From Marinimicrobium hydrolyticum (GTDB lineage: Bacteria; Pseudomonadota; Gammaproteobacteria; Pseudomonadales; Cellvibrionaceae), in assembly GCF_030848505.1 (NCBI RefSeq), contig NZ_JAVDDU010000003.1, positions 434,001-498,000 of the forward strand: a stretch of 64,000 nucleotides of DNA, read 5' to 3'. The translations under genes were made by a program, and so were the position numbers. Positions 1 to 8,171 of the stretch are shown piece after piece. The notes beneath the pieces were generated by a model. That model searched no databases. It saw only the letters and a program-made list of their open reading frames with translations, and was not told the origin of the DNA. Numbering within the stretch: position 1 is the first letter of the stretch; each line of letters starts with the position of its first letter.

Positions 1-742
1 AGGAACCGGTCACCATTACCACCGAACCCAGACCGCCGCCACAGTCCAGTTTTACGCCCTCGCCCAGATGCTTTTCCCCGCACGCCGAGCCGTCCGGCTG
101 CGGGTAGGTCATTTGCTCATCGGAGTAGATGGCGTCAACGCCAAAGCGACGTCGACGGTCACGGGAAAAATTATGCTGACGGTACAAAAGTGTACGCACC
201 TTGCGCAGCATGGGGTCGTAGCTCGTGGCACCCAGATCGCTGATTTTAATTTTCCCAGGATCCCGTTTGCCACCGGATGAACCCACCATCACCAGACGTA
301 ATTTGATGGCGCTGCAATAGGCCGCTAAACGCGCTTTGACGTGGGCGGAATCTATGGCATCCACCACCACATGATGCCTGCGGTCAATCAAACTGGTCAT
401 ATTGTCGCGGGTCAGAAAACTCTCTTCCGAATGCACGACGAGATCCGGATTGATGGCTTTCAGCCGTTCCGTAATCACACGGTTTTTGGAATCACCCAGA
501 TGGGGTTTTAAGGCGTGGAGCTGGCGATTGGTGTTGGTGACGCAGACACCATCCAGCTCAATCAAGGTCAATTCGCCCACACCCGAGCGCGCCAGAGCCT
601 CGGCGGTCCAACTGCCCACGCCACCCAGCCCCACCACCACAAAATGGGCGCGGGAAAGCGCGACTAAGGCGGACTCGCCGTAAAGCCGCGCAATGGCACC
701 AAAACGTTGCAGGTATTCGGGATTTAGTTCTGAGGATGTCAT
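1..742 (-). CDS. tcdA: tRNA threonylcarbamoyladenosine dehydratase (3' part beyond window)
   Basis: E1-like, ATP-dependent enzyme that cyclises t6A37 to ct6A in ANN-decoding tRNAs (CsdL/YgdL family). Reading begins at ATG 742 with MTSSELNPEYLQRFGAIARL, the typical family N-terminus. It continues through a Rossmann nucleotide-binding loop (VVGLGGVGSWTAEAL, about residues 35-50), the ADP-adenylation segment (LIELDGVCVTNTNRQ) and DAIDSAHVKARL. The frame is open to the window edge, so about 247 codons are visible and the C-terminus is missing. Full-length homologues are about 250-280 aa, so most of the protein is here. Nothing looks damaged. Its 5' side faces the repeat-rich gap at 743-1566, so its promoter must lie there; I could not pick it out. 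Confidence 0.93.
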   Translation of the reverse strand, partial: MTSSELNPEYLQRFGAIARLYGESALVALSRAHFVVVGLGGVGSWTAEALARSGVGELTLIELDGVCVTNTNRQLHALKPHLGDSKNRVITERLKAINPDLVVHSEESFLTRDNMTSLIDRRHHVVVDAIDSAHVKARLAAYCSAIKLRLVMVGSSGGKRDPGKIKISDLGATSYDPMLRKVRTLLYRQHNFSRDRRRRFGVDAIYSDEQMTYPQPDGSACGEKHLGEGVKLDCGGGLGSVVMVTGS

Positions 743-985
743 AAGGTACTTGGGTGTTAAAAAAACAGACGCCGATGATAGGCAGTTAAAAGGAAATGCG
801 CCAGGGTGAGAAGCGTTTATACGAGAATTTTAAAACACAGGGAACCGGTTCTGGCCATTCCCACGAAAGCGTATTGCTCTGGAATAAATAAGCGAATTTG
901 AGACTTCATAGGGCTGCCCTGGGTGGTTATTGGGTGTGCTACTCGGCTTCGGCGCTCGAAATGAACGGCGGAGGCTGGGTTTGGC

Positions 986-1149
986 GATCTACCTCCGGGA
1001 CACGCCGTAGATACTTCCCTGTAGGCTTGGATGCGGCCGCAAGCGGACCGGCCCTCAACCGTAGGTTTCGGTCGTTCGGTCGGCGCGCAAGGCAGTGCCT
1101 TGCATACGCTTGCCCTCACCCCTGCTGCATACAGTCCCGGAGGTAGCTC
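986..1149 (+). repeat. palindromic intergenic element, copy A
   Basis: Bounded by 16-nt inverted arms with one mismatch: gatctacctccgggac at 986-1001, and its complement at 1134-1149. Directly inside the left arm is a 27-nt core (1001-1027) of the form CACGCYGTA-N-ATAC. That core recurs at 1464-1490 (opposite strand) and 39136-39162. The arm sequence is specific to this copy. The inner right side (TGCTGCATACAGTCC) also resembles copy B. Confidence 0.7.
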
Positions 1150-1249
1150 CCCAAACCCTTACGGGACGTTAGGTGCCAGTAAGCCTTACCCAATCGACCT
1201 TTGTACCAGCTGTGTTGTTCAGAGATGCCAGAATCTGTACCGTGATTGG

Positions 1250-1269
1250 ATCTCCGCTTTCGCGGAGAT
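1250..1269. repeat. short hairpin repeat (8-bp stem, 4-nt loop)
   Basis: Perfect stem ATCTCCGC / GCGGAGAT around TTTC, in the context 'gattggatctccgctttcgcggagatgacg'. This resembles the 'ggat-cccgctttcgcggg-atgacg' intergenic repeat common in proteobacteria. It lacks a following T-run on either strand, so I do not call it a terminator. Confidence 0.6.
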
Positions 1270-1414
1270 GACGATATGAAGAACCTACCTCTGCGTTTCC
1301 CGCTCGCGAAAAAACTTCATCCTCGACTTCGATTAGAGACGGGAATCCATTTCAGTGTACGGAAGTCATTCCCAACTTCCTTATTTCCCGAGACTTTCAA
1401 AGTGGCACCGCGGA

Positions 1415-1512
1415 GAGTGGGGCAGGCATTCCCGGACCGTATGCAGCATGGATGCTGCATCCGAGCTTACAGGGATGTATTTACAGCGTGTCCGGGTGTG
1501 CCTGCCCCACTC
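1415..1512 (-). repeat. palindromic intergenic element, copy B
   Basis: Arms of 22 nt at 1415-1436 and 1491-1512 pair with two mismatches (gtggggcaggca....cccgga type). Read on the minus strand, the arm is followed at once by the shared core (1464-1490), which differs from copy A at 4 of 27 positions. An inner perfect palindrome (atgcagcat-gg-atgctgcat, 1441-1460) adds a second stem. The arms have no similarity to those of copies A or C beyond cccgga. Confidence 0.7.
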
Positions 1513-1566
1513 GCAGCACTCGATCAAAACCACCGACGTCTTTCCCAAAAGCGATCGGAGTACAGA

Positions 1567-4335
1567 CTATTGCATCCGCATCACCGGCTCGGCCTCAAAA
1601 GCCCGGAGTCGTGTGAGAATATCCAGGGATATGTTCATATCCATCAGCTCAGAATCGTTGACAGAGACTCGCCTGCGCACCTCATAGCTTGGGTAGGCAC
1701 CGCACATTTCACCCACCTGGCAAAGCTCCTCATCGGCATCAATGTCCGAGCCCGCCACCAGAAAATAATCACCGGGAGCAATCCCTTCGATACGGTAACG
1801 AAGTTCACCCGCGCCGTTCCAGCGGGCGGGCACTTCACGTACTGGCTCCCCTGTGGCAGCATCAAGCAACAACACATAAATGGGGGCAACCTCGGTGGCA
1901 AAACCCACTTGTATATGAGTCGCGACGATTACCTCAGTGTCATTATCGAAACTGAAGCGCACTTCACCGCTTTGCTCACCAAAATCCGCTTCGTCGAAAG
2001 CACTCCGGTCAACCTCAACCCGGTAGCGCCCCAAGCCACGCCTGTCGACATCCACTTCACGAATGGTCAGCCAATCGTCACTCCGAATATCGATTACGGT
2101 TAAAGGGAAACCTTCACTCTCCTGCACCAAATCCAGCACGGCGCTTGAGTCATGACCCAAGTAAAGTACCGAAGGGCTCGCAGCCACACGAGCGGCGACG
2201 TCGCCATAGGCCAGATTCTGGGCTGCCTCCACCGCCTTGGCGGCGTTTATTCGGCCGCGCCCTAACTGCTCAAGACCTACGTCGTCGGTGAGATCGCCAT
2301 TCGCCAACAGGGTGTCCACTTGGCTCGGAGTCAGGTCCGGATAGACGGCCCGCATCAAAGCCAATACACCCGCTACATGCGGAGCCGCCATGGAGGTGCC
2401 CTGCAACCACCCATAGCTGGATTCCCGTGCATCATCGCTGCCCTGCCCCATAGTGCTTAGAATCCCGCCGCGGGTAGTCCCAAAACAGCCACGGCCACCG
2501 CCCGGCGCTGAAAGACTGAGCGTCGGGCCAAAGTTGGAATAGCCAGCCCGGCGATCGGCGCAATCAGTGGCGCCCACAGACAAAACACCCTCATAGGCGG
2601 CGGGATACATTGGCTGATCGTTACCGCTATTACCCGCAGCCGCCACTAGCAGTACGCCCTCGCGCCTCACTCGCTGGTAAAGGTTTTGCTCAGCCCCGGA
2701 GTGCCCGCCGCCGCCAAGGCTCATATTGATCACATCGGCGCGCCGCTCGGGCAGGGTACCGCTGTCGTTACTCAGCCCCGCCGCGTAGCGAACGCCCTGT
2801 ATTACGTTGTAGCGAGTACCGCCACTTTCGCCGAGCACTCGTACCGGGAGAATTCTGGCGCGCCAGGAGACGCCGGAGACACCCCGACCGTTGTGAGTGG
2901 AGGCGGCGATTGTGCCCGCCACATGGGTACCGTGCCAACCGCTGGTGCCGTTGTTTTCATCCGGGTCGGAGTCGCGGTCATGGAAGTCGTAGCCCGGTAG
3001 CAGTTGGTCGCGCAGGTCGACGTGATCGAGATACACACCGGTATCCAGCACCGCCACAACCACATCCTCGCCATCGGTGCGGCCGCCCAGCGTCAACTGC
3101 CAGGCTTGCGGCAAATCAATCTGGTCATAGTGCCACTGATGCGGAAATCCGGGGTCGTTGGGCGTCACTTGGGGACGGAGAATGTAGTTAGGCTCAGCGA
3201 ACTCCACGCCCGGTTGGCGGGACAAAAAGTCGGCAAGTTGCAAGGTCTCGATCACCTGGTAGGCGGTTTCATTGCGCTCTTTCAGGTTTTCCATAGCGCG
3301 GTTCATGGCCAGGGTTAACCTTGAGAAGTCCACCGTATCCGCCACGCGTGCCAGGGTGGGTCGATCCAGGTCCTGATGCAGAAAGCTCAGCTCCCGACCT
3401 TTCACCCGCTCCAAGACGGCGCTCAGTACCTCGTGAGCTCGACTGTCGGCATTCGGGGCAAACGAGATGATTATTTCACCGGGAACAAGCTCCGGCACTT
3501 CAGCGCTGTAAGTTTCCAGGTCGTCTTCATCGTAATGGCTGCTCTCCCAGGCGGTGGTTACTCGGAGTACGTATTTGGAATCGCTGCGTTCTTTCGCGCG
3601 CACCTCGATCACACGCTCGCCGCCCATGGGCACGGACAGATGCTCAACGTCTTCGCCGCGTGTTGACGAAGCAATGGCACGGCTGCAGTCCGCACTCCAC
3701 AGATACAATCCCAGTTCGTTCTCTCCCTGCTCATGGTCGGCCACCTCCAGTTGAACCACCTGGCCAGGGCCCAGAGACACACGATAAAAATCGCCAGGGT
3801 TTTCCATTTCAGCGAAGTGCTCTTTCGCCGGATCACCGCCCGTACCTTCGGATGACACAAACCCGTGCAGCACCGCTCGGTTATCGATCTCCTGAGCTTG
3901 CTCGCAGGCGGTGTTTTCTCCCAAGGTGGCACGAGTATCGTTAATTGTCTCGTCCACAACAGAGCCGTACACAGGCAACAAGGCACCCGAGATACCGCCT
4001 TTGGGAATAAATTCCACCTCCACCGTACAGTCGCCTTCCAAGGCCGAAGTGGTAAAGCGGGTTTGCTCCAGGCTCCCGCCGCAACCTTTGGCATTGGCAA
4101 CCCGAAAGCCCTCGGCGGGGAGTAAATCAATGCTGACCCGCTCTCCCGCGCGCGCGCCTGACCGCTCGGGCAGCGCGTCGCCAGCGCCAGTGATGACCAC
4201 CGTAACGGCGTACTCAGACTGCCCTTGAACACTGCCGTGGGTTTGCCCCCCGGAGATGCCGGAACCTTCGCCGCCACACCCACTTAAAAGAGCGAGCACG
4301 CCGGTGAACAGAACGGTAATAAATCGGCAGGACAT
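1567..4335 (-). CDS. S8 (subtilisin-like) serine protease, outer-membrane lipoprotein, paralogue 1
   Basis: Predicted surface or periplasm-facing lipoprotein peptidase of 922 aa. ATG 4335 is chosen because it follows GGGAG by 6 nt and opens a lipoprotein signal ending LLSGC (Cys20); the frame stays open further upstream without a plausible start. Order: InlB-B-like repeat (about 35-110, AKGCGGSLEQ...TTSALEGDCTVEV); a PPC-like beta domain (about 135-255); a propeptide-like segment (VPGEIIISFAPN); then the S8 catalytic domain. The triad is visible: Asp431 (AVLDTGV), His468 (WHGTHVAGT), Ser648 (QGTSMAAPH). A C-terminal beta-rich region of about 200 aa follows. It is closely similar along its whole length to the next gene upstream (4737-7505) and so arose by tandem duplication. 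The substrate is unknown. Transcription could read through from paralogue 2. Confidence 0.9.
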   Translation of the reverse strand: MSCRFITVLFTGVLALLSGCGGEGSGISGGQTHGSVQGQSEYAVTVVITGAGDALPERSGARAGERVSIDLLPAEGFRVANAKGCGGSLEQTRFTTSALEGDCTVEVEFIPKGGISGALLPVYGSVVDETINDTRATLGENTACEQAQEIDNRAVLHGFVSSEGTGGDPAKEHFAEMENPGDFYRVSLGPGQVVQLEVADHEQGENELGLYLWSADCSRAIASSTRGEDVEHLSVPMGGERVIEVRAKERSDSKYVLRVTTAWESSHYDEDDLETYSAEVPELVPGEIIISFAPNADSRAHEVLSAVLERVKGRELSFLHQDLDRPTLARVADTVDFSRLTLAMNRAMENLKERNETAYQVIETLQLADFLSRQPGVEFAEPNYILRPQVTPNDPGFPHQWHYDQIDLPQAWQLTLGGRTDGEDVVVAVLDTGVYLDHVDLRDQLLPGYDFHDRDSDPDENNGTSGWHGTHVAGTIAASTHNGRGVSGVSWRARILPVRVLGESGGTRYNVIQGVRYAAGLSNDSGTLPERRADVINMSLGGGGHSGAEQNLYQRVRREGVLLVAAAGNSGNDQPMYPAAYEGVLSVGATDCADRRAGYSNFGPTLSLSAPGGGRGCFGTTRGGILSTMGQGSDDARESSYGWLQGTSMAAPHVAGVLALMRAVYPDLTPSQVDTLLANGDLTDDVGLEQLGRGRINAAKAVEAAQNLAYGDVAARVAASPSVLYLGHDSSAVLDLVQESEGFPLTVIDIRSDDWLTIREVDVDRRGLGRYRVEVDRSAFDEADFGEQSGEVRFSFDNDTEVIVATHIQVGFATEVAPIYVLLLDAATGEPVREVPARWNGAGELRYRIEGIAPGDYFLVAGSDIDADEELCQVGEMCGAYPSYEVRRRVSVNDSELMDMNISLDILTRLRAFEAEPVMRMQ

Positions 4336-4736
4336 GACATGCTCCCATTGCACAAAAGTTTTAATAGGCGCCTTCAGAAGTGCGAGTCGAGCCAGGGAAT
4401 TCAGGCGTCGCTTTGGTTCACCAGAAGAGGGCGGGGGTAGCTTGCAGCAGGGGTGATTGTGGTCCGTGGTAAGACGTGAGCGGTAATCACTCACTGCGCC
4501 GGGTCCACCGGTCGAATCCGCGCTCGGCCCGCGCATTAGGCAGGCTTTACAGTAGGCGCAAGATGAGACATGGTCGGCGTAGAAAAGTTCTTGCCGGGAT
4601 TTGGTTACGATGGGCAGGCGATCAAGCAGCGTCCCTGCATTTGCCGCGTTCTGTTGAGCCGGGCACACAAGCAATGATGGAAGCCGGCCACATAGGTAAC
4701 AATAGGCGGGCGCAAGCGTTCCCCCCGGGTGCGGTT
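4336..4736. other. spacer between the two S8 protease genes
   Basis: 400 bases between the stop of paralogue 2 and the start of paralogue 1. The minus-strand protease frame is open through most of it, but the translation resembles nothing known and lacks a good ribosome site. The plus-strand ORF starting at 4476 runs straight into antisense of the second protease. I see no terminator with a T-run, no clear promoter and no repeat. It may be a long leader for paralogue 1. Confidence 0.6.
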
Positions 4737-7505
4737 TTAATGCAGCCGCATCACTGGCTCGACATCAAAAGGACGGAAACGCGTGAGTATATCCAGTGGT
4801 ATATCAAGGTCTTCCATCATGGCGTCGGTGATAGTAATCCTTTCCCGGACCTCAAAACTGGGGTAAGCACCGCACATTTCACCAGGTTGGCAAATCTGCT
4901 TGTCGGCGTCGATATCCGAGCCGGCGATGAGCAGGTAGTCTCCCGGCTCAACACCTTCGAGCTCATAGCGAAGCTCGCCGGCGCTGGTCCAGCTGGCAAG
5001 CACTTGGCGCACAGGCTCTTGAGTGTCTGCATCAAGCAGCAGCACGTAAATGGGCGCGGCTTCCGATGCATAGCCCACTTGTATATGCACCCCCACGCGA
5101 ATCTCCGTGTCGTTGCTGAAACTGAACACCAACTCACTGCTGTGATAGCCGTGATCCTCTTCTTCGAAGGCGCTGCGATCCACCTGCACCCGGTAACGAC
5201 CGAGCCCATTCTCGTCAACCTCCTCCTCGCTGGCACTTAACCAGCCATCCTCGCTTTGGAGCTGAGTCAGAGTAGGCGCCTGGCCTTCGCCCTCCTGGCG
5301 CAATTCCAGTTCAGCCTCGGAGTCCTGCCCCAGATAAAGTGTGGCCGGGTCGGCGATCACCCGTGCTGCGGTTTCTCCGCCCTCCCGTAAGTCTTCGGCG
5401 GCCTGAACCGCTTTCGCGGCGTTGATAAGCCCGAACCCCAAACTGTCGTCGTCCAACTCATCCGTCAGTTCGCCGCTTTCCAAGAGGGCATCGACCTGAT
5501 TCGGAGTTAAATCGGGGTAGACCGCGCGCATCAAAGCTAGTACGCCCGCCACATGGGGGGACGCCATGGAAGTGCCCTGTAGCCAAGCGTAAGCGGACTC
5601 GAGGCTTTCGCCGCTGTCATCACCAACGGTGCTGAGAATTCCGCCATTGGAATTTCCCAGGCAGTTTGTGCCTCCGCCCGGCGCCGCCAGACTGATGGTG
5701 GGACCGTAATTGGAGTAGCCCGCGCGCCGATCCCGGCAATCGGTGGCTGCGACGGACAATACTCCGTCGTAAGCGGCGGGGTACATGGGCTGATCTGTAT
5801 CCTCGTTGCCCGCGGCAGCCACCAGCAGCGTGCCCTCACTGCGTACTTGATGGTAGAGATTCTGCTCTGACCCGGAGTGGCCACCACCGCCAAGGCTCAT
5901 ATTGATCACGTCCGCTCGCCGCTCGGGCACAGTGCCGCTGTCATTGCTAAGGCCCGCCGCGTAACGCACCCCCTGAATGACGTTGTAGCGACTACCGCCT
6001 TCGTCACCCAGCACTCGCACCGGCATGATTTTGGCCTGCCAGGACACACCGGCAACGCCTATGCTGTTGTTCGTTGACGCTCCCACGGTGCCGGCGACGT
6101 GGGTGCCATGCCAATTGCTGTTGCCATTTTTTTCGTCCGGATCGTCGTTGCCATCGTGGAAGTCATAGCCGGGCAGCATCTTGTCCCGCAGGTCCTCGTG
6201 ATTCAGGTAAACACCGGTATCCAAGACCGCGACGATTACGTCCTCTCCATCCTCGCGTGCGCCCAAAGTCACTTGCCAGGCGTCCGGCAAGTCAATCTGA
6301 TTGTAGTGCCATTGGTGACCATAGTGCGTATCGTTGGGAGTAGTCTGATGCCTGAGCACATAGTTGGGCTCGGCGAACTGTACACCAGGCTGTTGCGACA
6401 GGAAGTCGATGATTTGCAGGTTTTGAATCACCTCGTAGGCGAGCTCGTTGCGCTCCTTGAGATTATCCAACACGCTGGAAAGACGTACGGTTAGATTGGC
6501 TCGGTCCACCGTATTTTCCACCCGAGCCAGGGTGGCTCGATCCGTATCGTAGTGACGGAAACTAAGCTGGCGACCTTTGGCACGATTAAGTGCCGTGCTC
6601 AAAGCGTCATGGGGCTGGTTGCCGGCATCTGGGGCAAAGGTGATGATCACTTCCCCGGGGACAAACTCCGGCACTGTGGCACTGTAGGTTTCCAGATCTT
6701 CGTCGTTATAGTGTCCGCTGTCCCAAACCGTGGTCACCCGCAATACATATTTGGAAACCCCCGCACTTGCCCGGACTTCGATCACCCGCTCACCGCCCAA
6801 TGGCGCCGAAACCCTATGCATTTCACCGCCATCGGTAGAGCTGGCGATCAGGCGGCTGCAATCCGCATTCCGCAAGTACAGCTCGAGCTCGTGTTCACCT
6901 TCCTGATAATCGGCCACGTCCAGCTGTACCACTTGCCCGACGCCTAAGGACACCCGGTAAAAGTCCTTGGGATTGCCGCTATCGGCAAAATGCTCCTGGG
7001 CCGGATCACCTTCGGTACCCGAAGCGGAGGCGAACCCGTGCAATGTAGCCCGGTTATCAATGGGCTGAGCTTGTTCGCAGCTACTGTTTTCGCCAAGATC
7101 GGCCTGGACGTCATTAATGGTTTCATCCACGCTGGTGCCGAAAGCAGGCAACAACACACCCGACACCCCGCCCTTGGGAATAAACTCTACGGTCACTGAA
7201 CAATCCGCCGTAAGAACCCCGGTGGTGTACTGAGTACCTTCCAAAGAACCACCGCAGCCACTGGCGTTGCTGACCCGAAAGCCCGGCTCCGGGAGTAGCT
7301 CAATGCTGGCGCGTTCGCCTTCAGGGATTCGCTGCTGTGTTGGGCTGACTTCTCCGGACCCGGTGACAGTCACGGCTACCGTATACTGTGGGGGCTCCTG
7401 AGTATCGTTCGGACTCTCAGGTCCCGAGGACCCAGAACCACCACTGCAGGCGCTCAGCACTAAGAATGCGGTGAGGAATAGTGACGACGAGCCACGATAG
7501 GACAT
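4737..7505 (-). CDS. S8 (subtilisin-like) serine protease, outer-membrane lipoprotein, paralogue 2
   Basis: 922-aa lipoprotein protease, the same length as its downstream neighbour. ATG 7505 follows AGGAG by 8 nt; the signal peptide ends VLSAC (Cys20). The domain order matches paralogue 1: InlB-B-like repeat (about 40-112, ASGCGGSLEGTQYTTGVL), PPC-like beta domain, propeptide-like VPGEVIITFAPD, then the S8 domain. Triad Asp429 (AVLDTGV), His466 (WHGTHVAGT), Ser646 (QGTSMASPH). The C-terminal quarter ends LDILTRFRPFDVEPVMRLH, nearly the same as paralogue 1, so the C-terminus is under selection. The Cys+2 residue is Ser, which fits outer-membrane sorting. A weak promoter (TATAGT near 7552) lies upstream. 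Function beyond proteolysis cannot be inferred. Confidence 0.9.
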   Translation of the reverse strand: MSYRGSSSLFLTAFLVLSACSGGSGSSGPESPNDTQEPPQYTVAVTVTGSGEVSPTQQRIPEGERASIELLPEPGFRVSNASGCGGSLEGTQYTTGVLTADCSVTVEFIPKGGVSGVLLPAFGTSVDETINDVQADLGENSSCEQAQPIDNRATLHGFASASGTEGDPAQEHFADSGNPKDFYRVSLGVGQVVQLDVADYQEGEHELELYLRNADCSRLIASSTDGGEMHRVSAPLGGERVIEVRASAGVSKYVLRVTTVWDSGHYNDEDLETYSATVPEFVPGEVIITFAPDAGNQPHDALSTALNRAKGRQLSFRHYDTDRATLARVENTVDRANLTVRLSSVLDNLKERNELAYEVIQNLQIIDFLSQQPGVQFAEPNYVLRHQTTPNDTHYGHQWHYNQIDLPDAWQVTLGAREDGEDVIVAVLDTGVYLNHEDLRDKMLPGYDFHDGNDDPDEKNGNSNWHGTHVAGTVGASTNNSIGVAGVSWQAKIMPVRVLGDEGGSRYNVIQGVRYAAGLSNDSGTVPERRADVINMSLGGGGHSGSEQNLYHQVRSEGTLLVAAAGNEDTDQPMYPAAYDGVLSVAATDCRDRRAGYSNYGPTISLAAPGGGTNCLGNSNGGILSTVGDDSGESLESAYAWLQGTSMASPHVAGVLALMRAVYPDLTPNQVDALLESGELTDELDDDSLGFGLINAAKAVQAAEDLREGGETAARVIADPATLYLGQDSEAELELRQEGEGQAPTLTQLQSEDGWLSASEEEVDENGLGRYRVQVDRSAFEEEDHGYHSSELVFSFSNDTEIRVGVHIQVGYASEAAPIYVLLLDADTQEPVRQVLASWTSAGELRYELEGVEPGDYLLIAGSDIDADKQICQPGEMCGAYPSFEVRERITITDAMMEDLDIPLDILTRFRPFDVEPVMRLH

Positions 7506-7615
7506 GATACAAGCTCCTGCTTGGCTTTATGTTGATAAATACGACTGTAACTATAGGTTAAAATTTGTGCCGTTGGCGGTTTGCAGACAGAAAATAGAAC
7601 TAACCACATAACTCA

Positions 7616-7645
7616 TTGACGCAATTAATGGCCGGTCGTTATAGT
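7616..7645 (+). promoter_or_regulatory. sigma-70 promoter for the 7718 gene
   Basis: TTGACG at 7616-7621 and TATAGT at 7640-7645, 18 nt apart, on the plus strand about 70 nt ahead of the start at 7718. It lies in the divergent gap with the second protease. Confidence 0.55.
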
Positions 7646-7717
7646 CCGCCCAGCGGCGAGTAAAAGGTATTTTATGACACGCCGCACCTTACCACGACGT
7701 ATCAAGGAGCCCGAATT

Positions 7718-8131
7718 GTGAAATTTATCCGACTGATCTTGGTATTACTGGCCCTGGTGCCAAGCTTGGTGTTTGCACAGCGCATTGCACCCTTAGAAAA
7801 TCCCGAGCCATTGGCCATCCCCGAAAGCTTGACTACTGCGGAAGCGAAAGAAGTCATCACCGACGCACTCTTTAATCGCGGGTGGACCATCGCCGAGGAT
7901 AGCGGCGACACTATGGTTGCGGATCTGCAAGTGCGGGACCACTGGTTACAAGTGGATATTTCCATTGCGGACAACCAAATTGCTCTCAGCTATCGGGATT
8001 CCGACAATTTGAACTACGGAACTCGACGCGGCACTGAAGTCATTCACCGCAGCTATGGCCGCTGGACCGACACGCTGCTGTCCGATATCCGCAGCAACAT
8101 GGCGCGCCTGGAACACCGCAGAAGCCAGTAG
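7718..8131 (+). CDS. small secreted hypothetical protein
   Basis: 137 aa. The GTG start at 7718 is favoured by AAGGAG 8 nt upstream. A clear Sec signal peptide (MKFIRLILVLLALVPSLVFA, cleavage after Ala20) makes it periplasmic or exported. The mature part contains TTAEAKEVITDALFNRGWTI and alternating strands (VDISIADNQIALSYRDS), suggesting a small alpha/beta fold. This kind of short periplasmic protein is common in marine gammaproteobacteria, but I cannot name a function. It is a single-gene unit, divergent from the proteases and convergent with the ExbBD operon. A GC hairpin follows its stop. Confidence 0.75.
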   Translation: MKFIRLILVLLALVPSLVFAQRIAPLENPEPLAIPESLTTAEAKEVITDALFNRGWTIAEDSGDTMVADLQVRDHWLQVDISIADNQIALSYRDSDNLNYGTRRGTEVIHRSYGRWTDTLLSDIRSNMARLEHRRSQ

Positions 8132-8140
8132 GCGATCCAT

Positions 8141-8160
8141 CGGGCCGGTAATCCGGCCCG
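8141..8160. terminator. GC hairpin between convergent genes
   Basis: Perfect 8-bp stem CGGGCCGG / CCGGCCCG with loop TAAT, between the stops at 8131 and 8172. There is no real T-run on either side, so intrinsic termination is only plausible. Its position between converging genes supports a transcript-end role. Confidence 0.45.
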
Positions 8161-8171
8161 TACGGCATTGA

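Larger units (their letters stand above)
743..1566. other. gene-free, repeat-rich intergenic region
   Basis: About 820 bases between tcdA (leaving leftward) and the 3' end of the first S8 protease. Short ORFs here show no recognisable protein and overlap each other on both strands. The region holds two palindromic repeat elements (986-1149 and 1415-1512) and a small hairpin repeat at 1250-1269. Phrases such as 'gggaatccatttc' near 1341 resemble the degenerate hairpin repeats scattered between genes in many proteobacteria. It looks like a place where intergenic repeats have accumulated. Confidence 0.7.

Noticed and set aside
4476-5240. 254-aa plus-strand ORF starting between the two protease genes
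   Set aside because: Most of it is antisense to the second protease; the similar antisense ORF at 1246-2103 arises because the two proteases are paralogous.
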